Source of the DNA: JASJBU01 sp963797085
Lineage (GTDB): Bacteria > Pseudomonadota > Gammaproteobacteria > Chromatiales > Chromatiaceae
Direction of reading: 5' to 3'
DNA length: 64,000 nt
NCBI GenBank assembly: GCA_963797085.1
Contig: CAWCOA010000024.1
Coordinates: forward strand, 345,331 to 409,330
Shown here: piece by piece, positions 16,928 to 26,154 of the stretch
Layout of the letters: each line of letters opens with the position of its first letter
Position numbering within the stretch: the stretch's first letter is position 1
Program-made: the position numbers and the translations under genes
The notes under the pieces: generated by a model
Seen by the model: the letters and a program-made list of their open reading frames with translations, nothing else
Told to the model about the DNA's origin: nothing
Databases searched by the model: none

Positions 16928-18343
16928 TCAGTCCTGGTTGATCGAGTGGAGTTCTTTGATGGGGCCTTGGTTTTTGGCGTCCACCTGGGCGTAAACATTG
17001 TTCAGTGCCGCCTGCAACGCCTCTTCGATGACCGGATGATAAAAAGGCATACGAATCAGATCGCCGGCGGTCAGGCCTTGGGTGATGGCCCAGTTCAGCA
17101 GATGCGCCAGGTTTTCACCCCGGGTGGTGATCATCTCCGCGCCGAGGATACGGCCGCTGGCCTTGTCTGCATAGACACGGATGACGCCGCGGTTCTGGCC
17201 CATGATCATGGCGCGCCCTACCGGCGCCAGCTTGACCTCGCCAATAACTGAGGTTTCCTGGTCCAGCTCCATATAAGTCATGCCTAGCATGCAGATGTTG
17301 GGGTCACAGAAATTGATCGCCAGGGGCACCTTGCGTTTGAAAGCAGAGACCTGCTCACTGGCGGCATTCTGCCCGGCAATCTTGCCTTCATCTCCCGCTT
17401 CGTGAAGGATGGGGCGTTCCCCATTGACGTCACCAGCCAGGAAGATGTGCGAGTCACCGCACTGCATGGTGTTGCGGTCATATTCCGGAATGCCTCTTTC
17501 ATTCAGTTCCAGGCCGGCGTTCTCCAGCGCCAGTCCCTCTACGTTTGGCCTGCGTCCGATAGCGCAGAGCACTTTGTCGACAATGACTGAATGCTCACCG
17601 GCACTGACTCTGAGCCGGTCACCCTCTTCGGCGATCTCAACCGGCTGACCTAAATAGATATCAAAATCCCTGCGCATGATTTCCAGGGCCATCTTAGTGA
17701 CCTCCGGGTCGGTGGTGCCGCCGATGGTTTCTGCTGCATCGAAGCCGGTGACCTCGATATCGAGCCGGCTGAGTGACTGGCCCAGTTCGAGTCCGATGAC
17801 ACCCAGGCCGATTACTGCCACCGATTTGGGCAGGTCCTCCTGCTCGAAAAAACTGTCTGTGGTCAAAATCTTGTCGCCAAATCGCTGCCAGTCTTCGGGC
17901 ACTACAGGCCGAGATCCAGTGGCGATGACGATCTTCTCGGCGATTATACGGTCGCCGTTATCCAGTTCCAGGGTGTGGGGGTCAACGAACTTGGCGTAGG
18001 CCTCGATGAATTTCTCCCCCATGTTGTCGGTGCTGTTGGATAGCACCCGGTCGACAAAATTGTCCCGAAGGTCCTGTACGTGTTCCATTGCTTCAGGGAT
18101 ATCGATATTCATTTCCTGATGTCCATCAACACCATAACGACCCAGGTGGGTACGACGATGATAGTCTTCAGCAACCTGTATCAATGCCTTTGAAGGCATA
18201 CAGCCAACCCTGGCGCAGGTGGTGCCGGGTTCGCCGCCGTTGATCAGGACGAAGCTCTTGCCTGCTGGACCAACCCGGCCGGTTGCATTGAGGCCGGCTG
18301 TGCCGGAGCCGAGGATGGCAACGTCGACTGTTTTTTCTGTCAC
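16928..18343 (-). CDS. dihydrolipoyl dehydrogenase-like flavoprotein
   Basis: A 471-residue pyridine-nucleotide disulfide oxidoreductase. It has the FAD loop (VDVAILGSGTAG), redox disulfide Cys43/Cys48 (TCARVGCMPSK), the NAD loop VAVIGLGVIGLELGQSLSRL, the second FAD motif FLAGDVNG and the C-terminal His-Glu pair (YHPVIEEAL). I chose GTG 18343 because AGGAG lies 7 bases upstream and the protein then begins TEKTVDVAILG; the frame extends to an ATG 10 codons earlier. It is not next to 2-oxoacid dehydrogenase subunits but directly upstream of an OsmC-type peroxidase gene, so supplying reduced lipoyl groups or other thiols to OsmC is a reasonable inference. Confidence 0.8.
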   Translation of the reverse strand: MTEKTVDVAILGSGTAGLNATGRVGPAGKSFVLINGGEPGTTCARVGCMPSKALIQVAEDYHRRTHLGRYGVDGHQEMNIDIPEAMEHVQDLRDNFVDRVLSNSTDNMGEKFIEAYAKFVDPHTLELDNGDRIIAEKIVIATGSRPVVPEDWQRFGDKILTTDSFFEQEDLPKSVAVIGLGVIGLELGQSLSRLDIEVTGFDAAETIGGTTDPEVTKMALEIMRRDFDIYLGQPVEIAEEGDRLRVSAGEHSVIVDKVLCAIGRRPNVEGLALENAGLELNERGIPEYDRNTMQCGDSHIFLAGDVNGERPILHEAGDEGKIAGQNAASEQVSAFKRKVPLAINFCDPNICMLGMTYMELDQETSVIGEVKLAPVGRAMIMGQNRGVIRVYADKASGRILGAEMITTRGENLAHLLNWAITQGLTAGDLIRMPFYHPVIEEALQAALNNVYAQVDAKNQGPIKELHSINQD

Positions 18344-18519
18344 GTGGAAACTCCTGAAGAGATGATTGGTCACAGGGATCTGAATCTGGGCATTTTACCC
18401 ATTGAGCGAGATATTTTAGCCTGTCCGATACTGCGGTTTCTACTGATATAATGATGAAGCTGGTTTCAGGGTACAGAGTAGGGTAAGGTCTCGGCCACAA
18501 TAATTGAGGAGTGATAATC

Positions 18520-19024
18520 ATGAAAAAACTATTACCTTTCTTACTCTTGCCTGGCCTTGTTTTGCACAAGCCCCTGAGGGGGAGCACAAGCCCCTGAGGG
18601 GGAAGCACCAGCTCCAAAGGGGCAGACACCAGCTCCGCCAAGCTTCGATCAGTTCAAGCAGGCAATGCTGCCCATCATAGATAAGAGCTTGCCGGCAATG
18701 AAAGAGACACGGGAGTGTGTCAGCCAGGCGGATTCCAAGGAAGCGGTTGAAAAATGCATGAACGCCATGGCGGAGAAGGCGAAAGAGATCCAGAAACAGT
18801 CCGGTGGTCAGGGTAAAGAGGTGACCAGCAAAGTGCCGGAAGATTTCGAATGGACCCCTGAGACCAAGCAAATGATGCTGAGTAACATGGACCGGTCCAT
18901 CAAGCAAAACACTGCCATGCAGGAGTGCCTGAGCAGCAGCGGAAACCGTGAGGAGATGGCAACTTGTATCCGCGCTAAATTACCGGCACCCAAGAAGCCG
19001 CGGCCACCGTTACCTGAAAAATAA
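18520..19024 (+). CDS. secreted Cys-containing small protein (disrupted N-terminus)
   Basis: ATG 18520 follows GAGGA at 9 bases and starts a signal peptide (MKKLLPFLLLPGLVL), but the frame then hits a stop. The rest (from about 18604, 140 residues, ending PPLPEK) is open in another frame. Restoring one base near 18563 and one near 18583 gives a continuous ~168-residue protein whose mature part opens with two AQAPEGE units followed by Pro-rich linker. The mature domain has two similar halves, each with a pair of Cys (TRECVSQADSKEAVEKC and MQECLSSSGNREEMATC). Function not recognised. The indels sit in and beside a tandem repeat, so either assembly error or replication slippage is possible. Confidence 0.55.
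18564..18603 (+). repeat. 20-bp perfect tandem duplication
   Basis: GCACAAGCCCCTGAGGGGGA occurs twice back to back (18564-18583, 18584-18603). Twenty is not a multiple of three, so the duplication as read shifts the frame of the secreted-protein gene. A 21-base unit encoding AQAPEGE would keep it open. Confidence 0.85.
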
Positions 19025-19034
19025 TCAGCCAGGG

Positions 19035-19065
19035 CCCGGTATTTCTATGCCGGGTCAGCTATTTT
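19035..19065. terminator. possible terminator between convergent genes
   Basis: CCCGGTAT and ATGCCGGG form an 8-bp stem with one G-T pair around a 4-base loop. A short ATTTT tail follows 6 bases later. It lies between the stop of the secreted-protein gene and the convergent gene at 19059. The weak T tract keeps confidence low. Confidence 0.4.
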
Positions 19066-19385
19066 GACCAAGGCCTGGGCATTAGCGGGGCAGGTGATAT
19101 GGCATCTTTTTTCAGGGTGGGACGGAATCTGAAACCCTGGATGATCTCCGGCTTGTCATCCCGTCCGCTGGATTCAGCGAGCTTTTTTGCAGGCTTGGGA
19201 AGATCTCTTGCCGTGATGCCAGGGCGGTAGATCGGAGGCGGATGGTTGATCCGGGCTGGGGGATATCCTATGTAGGGCTGTGATCTTCCCCGATAGTGGT
19301 TGTCATTGCCAAACGAGAGACAGAAGAAAGCCCCTGCTTGTGTGGAGCAGGCAAGCAATATGATTGGCATCAAGTTTTTCAACAA
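19059..19385 (-). CDS. small secreted Pro-rich hypothetical protein
   Basis: A 108-residue protein with a clear signal peptide (MLKNLMPIILLACSTQAGA). The mature part is Pro- and Tyr-rich (YIGYPPARINHPPPIYRPG) then basic, with a charged linker KKLAESSGRDDKPE. No family is recognised. It converges with the preceding secreted-protein gene. Support is moderate: a good export signal and an open frame that fits the gap, but no homology that I can name. Confidence 0.5.
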   Translation of the reverse strand: MLKNLMPIILLACSTQAGAFFCLSFGNDNHYRGRSQPYIGYPPARINHPPPIYRPGITARDLPKPAKKLAESSGRDDKPEIIQGFRFRPTLKKDAISPAPLMPRPWSK

Positions 19386-19515
19386 AGCATCTCTCTGCGG
19401 TAAACATCAGTTGCTCGGCAATCCTTTTTGCATTTTGCTTGGAGATTGAATCTCCCGGTATACTTTTCCTGTATCGCTGAAGTATGGCATGCCATCTGTT
19501 CTGGTATGCAGCAAA

Positions 19516-20335
19516 TCAGTTTTGCAGCAGATTGAGTGACCAGTCGTAGTCATGTGCTGAAATCTTTTCCAGCTGGCGGAGTTTGTCGGCAGTCTCTGTT
19601 TGCGCATATTGCAACAGGTGCTGAATGATTTTTTCGTCGGTATTGCCAAAGTCTTCTCTAAACCAGACATAGATACTGGATACGCTTAGACCCCCATTGA
19701 CTGTATTCACCCCACGGGGATGGGCGATGAATTGACGAGCCGCTCGCTCCAATAGATCCTCCAGATTCTCAGCAGTGAAGGGTTCGGGTTGCAGGTCAGG
19801 GCAACCCACCGAAGCGCAATTCAGTGCGTAGTGGACCCGTGGGTCGCGCCAGATTGGACGAAGAATGCGGTGTTCTATGTCATCCAGGGAAACTGCCATA
19901 CCTGCAATATCGAGGATTTTTTTACCCCAGGGACCATTGCTGAACCAGCCTGGCGAGATATCAATATCCAGAATTGAATCCACCGGGTAATGCTCCAGAA
20001 TGATATTGACTGTCGCGCTGTTGTAGAGGTTGATCCAGTAGGCTTTCTGTTGCTTGCGAGTGAGCCTGGAAACCGTGACTTGCTGGAGTTCGTCGATGTA
20101 TCTGCTGCAATCTATGCCTTTCTTCCTGAGTGACATTTGCGTAGTCGACGCGCCGTACAGAACGCTTATCAAGCCTCGAACGTTTCTCGAGAAACTGTTC
20201 CCAGGGTGAATGATCGAGGGTCACTGTCATCGTCTCTGCGTGCGGCAGCCAGGCAGACCAGAGTTCCGCCTTGGGCGCCGCAAGCATTGCAGAGGAGTAC
20301 AGCAGGGCGGTAAGTAGTAATCCAGTTTTTAGCAT
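19516..20335 (-). CDS. DUF547 secreted protein (one frameshift)
   Basis: Corrected by one base, this is a 272-residue exported protein: signal peptide (MLKTGLLLTALLYSSAMLA), then LDHSPWEQFLEKRS, RVDYANVT, RYIDELQQV, AYWINLYNSATVNIILEHYPV, and the hallmark HYALNCASVGCPDLQPEPF followed by FIAHPRGVNT and SSIYVWFREDFG. DUF547 proteins are common in proteobacteria and plants; their role is unknown. The break is a single extra base around 20095-20115. All family motifs remain intact on both sides, so a sequencing indel is likely. It is divergent from the copper-type TonB receptor gene. Confidence 0.76.
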
Positions 20336-20703
20336 GATGGTATTTCTGTGCTGTGAATGAAGCTACTGACTGTTACTGGGAAAGTGCTCATGTGGATTCA
20401 AAAAATTTTGCAGGAACACAGGCAGCATGGCCTTCAGTAAAGTGTGGCATATGACACATAACTGCGCCAAATGACCTAATCAAAGAGGGGGATACGAGTG
20501 CTGAAAAAAAGAAATCAGCTTATAAACAATGGATTGCTTTTATGGTATTGAAATTGCTAACAGTAGTTTTGATTGAGTGATCACCGTATCTAAAGAGTCG
20601 TGAATTGGCAGGAATCAATGAAATATTTCGTTTCCCGCTTGTTGCACAGATATTCAGTGATTTTTATCCATAACGATTAAAAATGATCTTGAGGTAGGAA
20701 GTA
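20336..20703. other. divergent promoter region, no gene
   Basis: A 368-base gap between the divergent DUF547 and TonB-receptor genes. It is A+T-rich from about 20500 to 20690. It has no convincing reading frame and no recognisable riboswitch. Control elements for both genes are expected here, but I cannot identify an operator. Confidence 0.35.
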
Positions 20704-22747
20704 ATGAAGTTAACAACCTTGACCATCGCCATCAGTACTATTCTGGCGGTACAGCCCCTTTGGGCGGAAGAAGAGACAGAACTATCCGACTATCACCGTT
20801 GAGGGTACAAAACTCAGCGATGTGAGTGGTGAAGAAGTGAAATCCGCCGATCTGGCGGAGGCACTGACGAAAAAGGTGCCGAGCATCTCCATCGTGCGCC
20901 GCAGCGGCATCGCCAACGATATCATCCTGCGTGGCCAGAAAAAGGACAACATCAATATCCTGATCGACAATGCCAAGATTTATGGCGCCTGTCCGAACCG
21001 CATGGATCCGCCGACTTCCCACATCCTGACCAATAACATCGACTCTATAGAGATTACCGAGGGTCCATACGACGTGGAGAATTTCGGTACTCTGAGTGGT
21101 GCGGTGAAGATTACCACCAAGAAACCCGCCGAAGGATTCGGCGGGGAATTCAGCTTGAATGTGGGTAGCTGGGGATACAAAAAAGGCGCGCTCACCCTGA
21201 ATGGTGGAACCGACAAGGTGAGGGCGCTGGTCAGTGTCTCTGCGGAAACCAGCGAGCAGTATGAAGATGGTGACGGCAATACATTCCCGGAACAGATTGA
21301 AAATTTCCTCGGTTCCACGACTCCCAGGAACTACAAAGACGAGTACAAGGACATGGATGCCTATGATAAGAAAACCTTCATGGGCAAGCTTTATGTGGAC
21401 ATCACCGAGGATCAGGAACTGGCTCTGAGCTATACCGCCAATCGGAGTGATGACATCCTGTATCCCAACACCCCGATGGATGCCCTGTATGATGATTCTG
21501 ACATCATTGACATCGATTATTCGATCAAGAATCTGGGTAATTTCTCGAAGGAATTGGAGTATTCAATACTATCTCTCCAAGGTTGAGCATCCCATGTCGA
21601 CCTTTTACCGAATCGCTTCAGGTCCTGATTCGGTCAATGAAAAGATCAGTTTTCTGACCACCCGCATGGAGGGGTTCAAGGTCAAGAACAGCTTTGACCT
21701 GAGTAACAGCGCCGAGCTGATGTATGGTATTGACTACAGCGTGCGTAACTGGGACGGCCACTATGAAGGTGATGGCATGCAACGCCTATCGATGGCTTGG
21801 TCAGCATCGATGATGTGGATACGGAAAATAAAGCCGTATTTGTCGAACTCGACAAGGACTATGACAATTTCAACCTGCGAGTGGGTGCTCGTTACGACGA
21901 TACCAGCTATCGAGCCGGCAGGCACCTTCAACGAACCCTCGAATGATTACACTGCATTTAGCGGCTTTGTCTTTGGTACCTACCTGGTGAACAACAGCAC
22001 CAAATTGTTTGGTGGTTTGGGCAGGCCACACAGGGTTCCCGATGCAAGAGAACTCTATTTCCACGGTTCAATGATCAGTCCTATGGGGATGGCAATGAGC
22101 CCTCAGCTGGGTACACCGACATTGGATCAGACCACCAACACCGAGATCGACTTTGGTGTTGAAAACAATTTCTCGAACTGAATTTGAAGACCAAGGTCTT
22201 CTATAGCTGGTTGAAGGATTACATCGTTTACAATTCAGATAACATGTTAAATCGCTTCGAAAATATCGATGCCACTATCTATGGCCTGGATGTCAGTGGT
22301 ACTTTCTTTGCGACCGATAAGCTTGATATTGATTTTGGACTCGCCTACCAGAGAGGTCAGAAGGATGAACCGCTTGCAGGTCAGACCGATGAGGATCTCG
22401 CAGAGATACCACCTCTGAAGGCCAATCTGGCCTTCAACTACGAATACATGCCCAACAGTTCAGCCCGTGCGGAAGTGGTGGCCGCGGATGGCTGGGATGA
22501 TTTTGATGGGGATAACGGAGAGCAGGAACTGGACAGCTATGCGATCATGAATCTGAAGGTGAAACACGAGCTGAACAAGAGCTTTGAAATCACTGCCGGT
22601 GTAGACAATGTGTTTGATGAGACCTATGCGGTCAGTAATACCTATGAGGATCTGACATTGCTGTCATCGACCGATGGAAGCGGCGACATCATGTTGCTGA
22701 ATGAGCCCGGTCGTTACTACTATCTGAATGGTACCTACAGGTTCTGA
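20704..22747 (+). CDS. OprC/NosA-like TonB-dependent copper receptor (five frameshifts)
   Basis: ATG 20704 starts a signal peptide (MKLTTLTIAISTILAVQPLWA). The plug domain (LRGQKKDNINILIDNAKIYG ... IDSIEITEGPYDVENFGTLSGAVKI) and a beta-barrel ending in an aromatic residue (NGTYRF) follow, as expected for TonB-dependent receptors. The plug holds GACPNRMDPPTS: its C-x3-M (codons at 20990 and 21002) is the motif that binds copper in OprC, so copper uptake is the best guess. The frame is broken by single-base shifts near 20787, 21571, 21785, 21910 and 22180. The protein is well preserved between breaks, so sequencing error competes with genuine loss. A strong terminator follows. Confidence 0.8.
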
Positions 22748-22776
22748 CTGAACGTCAATCCCGACTCACCACCAAT

Positions 22777-22816
22777 AAAAAACGGGCTCCATATCGCTAT
22801 GGAGCCCGTTTTTTGA
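22777..22816. terminator. bidirectional intrinsic terminator
   Basis: AAAAAACGGGCTCCATA-TCGC-TATGGAGCCCGTTTTTT is a perfect stem flanked by A and T runs, so it can work in both directions. It serves the TonB receptor gene on the + strand and the convergent DUF2934 gene on the - strand. Confidence 0.85.
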
Positions 22817-22837
22817 ATCGTATAGTGTTGTAAAAGG

Positions 22838-23191
22838 TTATCTCTTCTTCAACATCTCATCGATGATCTGCTCACACTCGAACCAATCCTGCTCATCGTT
22901 TCCGGGGGCGAATTTTCGTTGTTCGGCGCGATAATAGGCCATAGTGGCAATCATCTCATAACGCTCGCGAGGGCTGATGACAGGTTTATTAGCCGGTTTG
23001 GCAGCTGCTTTCTTCTTGGCCACGGGTGCTTTCTTTGTCACTGGCGCCTTTTTTACTGCGGGTGCTTTCTTCGCAACGGCAGGTTTACTGGCGGGGGCCG
23101 TGGCTGCGACTTGTTTCTTGCTTGCAGCTTTTTTCGTCACCACCTTCTTCTTGGTGGCTGTATTCCGTCCCATTCCGGTTTTTTTGATCAC
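22838..23191 (-). CDS. Lys/Ala-rich protein with C-terminal DUF2934
   Basis: A 117-residue protein in two parts. Residues 1-70 are a low-complexity tail of Lys, Ala, Pro and Val with repeated KKAPV/AKKA units, resembling histone H1-like DNA-binding tails. Residues 71-117 (VISPRERYEMIATMAYYRAEQRKF, then DWFECEQIIDEML) fit the DUF2934 domain. The architecture suggests a basic nucleoid- or nucleic-acid-associated protein, but that is inference from composition. An internal Met (residue 7) is an alternative start. It converges with the TonB receptor gene. Confidence 0.68.
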   Translation of the reverse strand: MIKKTGMGRNTATKKKVVTKKAASKKQVAATAPASKPAVAKKAPAVKKAPVTKKAPVAKKKAAAKPANKPVISPRERYEMIATMAYYRAEQRKFAPGNDEQDWFECEQIIDEMLKKR

Positions 23192-23339
23192 AGGTCTAGC
23201 TCCTCTGGATAGTGAAAATAGTATCGTTTGCGGATAGTTTAACTTAATTTTTTAAACAAGCCATTGTTTCAATATGGAATCTTGGGTTTTATCTTGTAGA
23301 AGATCCGCGATACCGTTATCCGCTCCGCAAAATTTATCA

Positions 23340-24974
23340 TCAGGTAATTACACTGGGTCGATCGCGACCCGTTCGGGACTCGATTTCAGCCAAATCAATC
23401 GCGATATTGACTAGTGGTCCCATAACTTCCGCCGTTTCCTGATTCTGTTTGTCGGCATCGGGCTCGAAGGCCTCCAGGTAGACGCGTAAGGTTGCTCCTT
23501 CAGTGCCGGTGCCTGAGAGACGATAGACGATGCGTGATCCATCAGTAAACCCGATGCGGATACCCTGGTTAGCCGATCGGCTGCCATCTACCGGATCCGT
23601 ATAGGCAAAATTATCTGCGTATTGTACTCGATAGCCATTCAATTCGGTTTCAGGTAGCGCGGCAAGTCGCTCCTGCAGGTTTGCCATCAACCCATCAGCC
23701 GCTTCTTTATCGACACCTTCATAGTCGTAACGCGTATAGTAATTACGTCCGAATTTTTCCCAATGCTGTTTGACGATCATTTCTACGGATTCTTGTCGCA
23801 CCGCCAGTAGATTGAGCCAGAAAAGAACTGCCCAGAGGCCGTCTTTTTCCCGTACATGGTTTGAGCCTGTGCCGAAGCTCTCTTCACCACACAAGGTGAT
23901 GCGATTGGCGTCCAGCAGATTGCCGAAGAACTTCCAGCCGGTCGGGGTTTCATAGCATTCCAGACCCAGGGAGTCTGCGACCCGGTCTGCTGCCTGGCTG
24001 GTGGGCATGGATCGCGCCACCCCACTGATACCCTTCGTATATCCCTTGATGTGATGGGCATTGGCCGTCATGACGGCCAGACTGTCACTGGGAGTGACAA
24101 AGAAATTTCGTCCCAGAACCATGTTGCGGTCACCGTCGCCATCAGATGCAGCTGCAAAATCCACACTGTCGAAACCATGGGTCAACTCAACGATTTCGTG
24201 GGCATGCACCAGATTGGGGTCAGGGTGACCCTTGCCGAAATCCTCTTTAGGTTCACCGTTGATCACCGTGCCGGGTTCCGCACCCAACATGCCTTCCAGG
24301 ATGCGCTTGGCGTAAGGGCCGGTGATCGCATGCATAGCGTCAAAGCGCATCTGAAAACCACCGGAATTGAAGAGTTGATGAATGCGCTGGAAGTCGAACA
24401 GCTCTTCCATGAGTTCCGCATAGTCCGCAACCGGGTCAATGATTTCCACCTGGGTGTCAGCAATCGTAAGACTGCCGATAGTATCCAGATCAATATCGTC
24501 GGTCTGGAGAGTTTTGTACGCATCTATGGTCATGGTGCGCGCAAAGATGGCTTCAGTGACGCCTTCAGGGGCCGGTCCGCCATTCGGAGTGTTGAACTTG
24601 ATGCCAAAGTCTTCATCCGGGCCACCTGGATTGTGGCTGGCGGAAAGGATGATCCCGCCGTCCGTATTATACTTTCTTATGACGCAGGAAGCGGCGGGCG
24701 TCGAGAGCAGTCCCCCTTGTCCCACCAGTACTTTGGCAACCCCATTGGCCGCCGCCATGCGGCAGATGATCTGACTGGCCTGGCGGTTGTAATAGCGGCC
24801 ATCACCACCAAGCACGAGGATGCCCCCGCGCAGATCAGTCTGGGTATCGAAGATTGATTGCACGAAGTTTTCCAGATAGTGCGGAGTCTGAAAAACTTTG
24901 ACCTTTTTTCTCAAGCCGGAAGTGCCCGGTCTCTGGTCAGAAAAGGGTTGAGTGGTAACGGTGGAGATTTCCAT
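23340..24974 (-). CDS. pgm: phosphoglucomutase, alpha-D-glucose phosphate-specific
   Basis: A 544-residue enzyme interconverting glucose 1-phosphate and glucose 6-phosphate. It has the phospho-serine loop GIILSASHNPGG, the metal-binding DGDGDR, the sugar-binding CGEESFGTGSNHVREKDG and the C-terminal phosphate-binding RLSGTGTEGATLR. The N-terminus (FSDQRPGTSGLRKKVKVF) is typical of the group close to the eukaryotic PGM1 type. Length is normal. The gene is alone on the minus strand with 102 bases to the rhodanese gene upstream. Confidence 0.95.
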   Translation of the reverse strand: MEISTVTTQPFSDQRPGTSGLRKKVKVFQTPHYLENFVQSIFDTQTDLRGGILVLGGDGRYYNRQASQIICRMAAANGVAKVLVGQGGLLSTPAASCVIRKYNTDGGIILSASHNPGGPDEDFGIKFNTPNGGPAPEGVTEAIFARTMTIDAYKTLQTDDIDLDTIGSLTIADTQVEIIDPVADYAELMEELFDFQRIHQLFNSGGFQMRFDAMHAITGPYAKRILEGMLGAEPGTVINGEPKEDFGKGHPDPNLVHAHEIVELTHGFDSVDFAAASDGDGDRNMVLGRNFFVTPSDSLAVMTANAHHIKGYTKGISGVARSMPTSQAADRVADSLGLECYETPTGWKFFGNLLDANRITLCGEESFGTGSNHVREKDGLWAVLFWLNLLAVRQESVEMIVKQHWEKFGRNYYTRYDYEGVDKEAADGLMANLQERLAALPETELNGYRVQYADNFAYTDPVDGSRSANQGIRIGFTDGSRIVYRLSGTGTEGATLRVYLEAFEPDADKQNQETAEVMGPLVNIAIDLAEIESRTGRDRPSVIT

Positions 24975-25076
24975 TGCGATCTTCCATCCTGCGTTGTTGA
25001 AGATAGCGCCTATTCAACCATAGCTACACCAGGAATTAGAACCCCCCTTATGGGAAATGACTGAATATAGTAATGA

Positions 25077-25670
25077 CTATTCATCAAGCAGTTTACCCGC
25101 TGGTGAGACAACAGGCAGGCCGAACACCCGCCAGAGTTGCATGCCGCCGCGATAGTAGAGGAGTTTCTCGGCCGGATAGCCGATGCTGAGTAATCCGCGG
25201 ATGGCGGTGGGAGACTGTCCGCACCAAGGGCCATTACACCAAAGCGCGATAAGCTTGGCCTGGCTGAAATCCCAGCCTGGATCTTTCTGAATCACTCCGA
25301 GCTTGGCGAGTGAATCTTCCAGGGTTAGATCATCCGCGCCCTGACTGGGGTTGAGTTGGGTAAAGGGTATGTTGACGGAGCCCGGAATCGTGCCCCGCTG
25401 GTGCCAGTCTGTTGTACGGGCGTCAATCAACAGCCCCGAGCCATCTTGCAGGTGGGTCCTCATGAATTCAACCAATTCCACCTCGCCAATGGTGGCAACC
25501 CCGGGCGCCACCGCCATGGGTTGAGCACAGAAAGGCGGGCAGGGGCGTGAGGTTCTGGCGAAGTCAAATTCCAGTAAGGCATCGGTATCCTGGTTGCGGC
25601 GAATAGTGATTTTCTGGTCGGCGTGGAGTACTTGAAATTCTCCGATCTCCTGGGTGATCTTGACCTCCAA
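25077..25670 (-). CDS. rhodanese-like domain protein, probably exported
   Basis: A 197-residue reading starting at TTG 25670. Residues 60-195 form a rhodanese domain: VELVEFMRTH, LLIDARTTDWHQRGTIPGSVNIPF, then the Cys145 loop ALWCNGPWCGQSP, and YYRGGMQLWRVFGLPV. An earlier CPPFC pair precedes the domain. The frame continues upstream to about 25739 as a strongly hydrophobic stretch (LFPALLLLILLLIPAPGAA) that looks like a signal peptide but has no ATG, GTG or TTG at its head, just a stop. The true start is therefore unresolved: either a non-standard start or a lost base. Periplasmic sulfur-transfer or thiol chemistry is plausible. Confidence 0.72.
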   Translation of the reverse strand: MEVKITQEIGEFQVLHADQKITIRRNQDTDALLEFDFARTSRPCPPFCAQPMAVAPGVATIGEVELVEFMRTHLQDGSGLLIDARTTDWHQRGTIPGSVNIPFTQLNPSQGADDLTLEDSLAKLGVIQKDPGWDFSQAKLIALWCNGPWCGQSPTAIRGLLSIGYPAEKLLYYRGGMQLWRVFGLPVVSPAGKLLDE

Positions 25671-25740
25671 AGCCGCTCCTGGGGCGGGTATTAATAAGAG
25701 GATAAGCAGCAGAAGAGCAGGGAAGAGTGGCCGGTTATCT

Positions 25741-26154
25741 TACTGAATATTGATGAGAAATCTAGGTAATGCATTGTTTTTACTCAGGTTGATTGATTGT
25801 TTAAACTATTGGGTTCAGATTGTTCAATGTCAGTAATTCCTGATGCTGAATCTGTCGAGACTAAGTTGGCTGTTACCACCGGATCCAGTAGACTGCGCAA
25901 TTCTAGGCTGATCATTCAATTGTGATACCAAGGCCTGGCATCCACAAGAGATGGGTTACTGAATGGATTTGACAGCTAATTTGTTGCAATGGCAGGTGTG
26001 ACATTAATCACCGATATTTGGCGTTGGCCGCATATTCATAGACAATGATGTCCGAGAACCATCAAAAAATACAAAATCCAGTTTTATTTTCCGCTGACCA
26101 CAGACCGTAAAACTTGCCGGTTGTGATCAGATTGAACAACCAGGAACAGGTTAG
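25741..26154. other. 414-base intergenic region
   Basis: Lies between the divergent rhodanese and outer-membrane-protein genes. No credible reading frame, repeat or riboswitch is seen. The ATG at 26155 follows GGAACAGGTTAG, giving a usable ribosome site. Confidence 0.35.
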
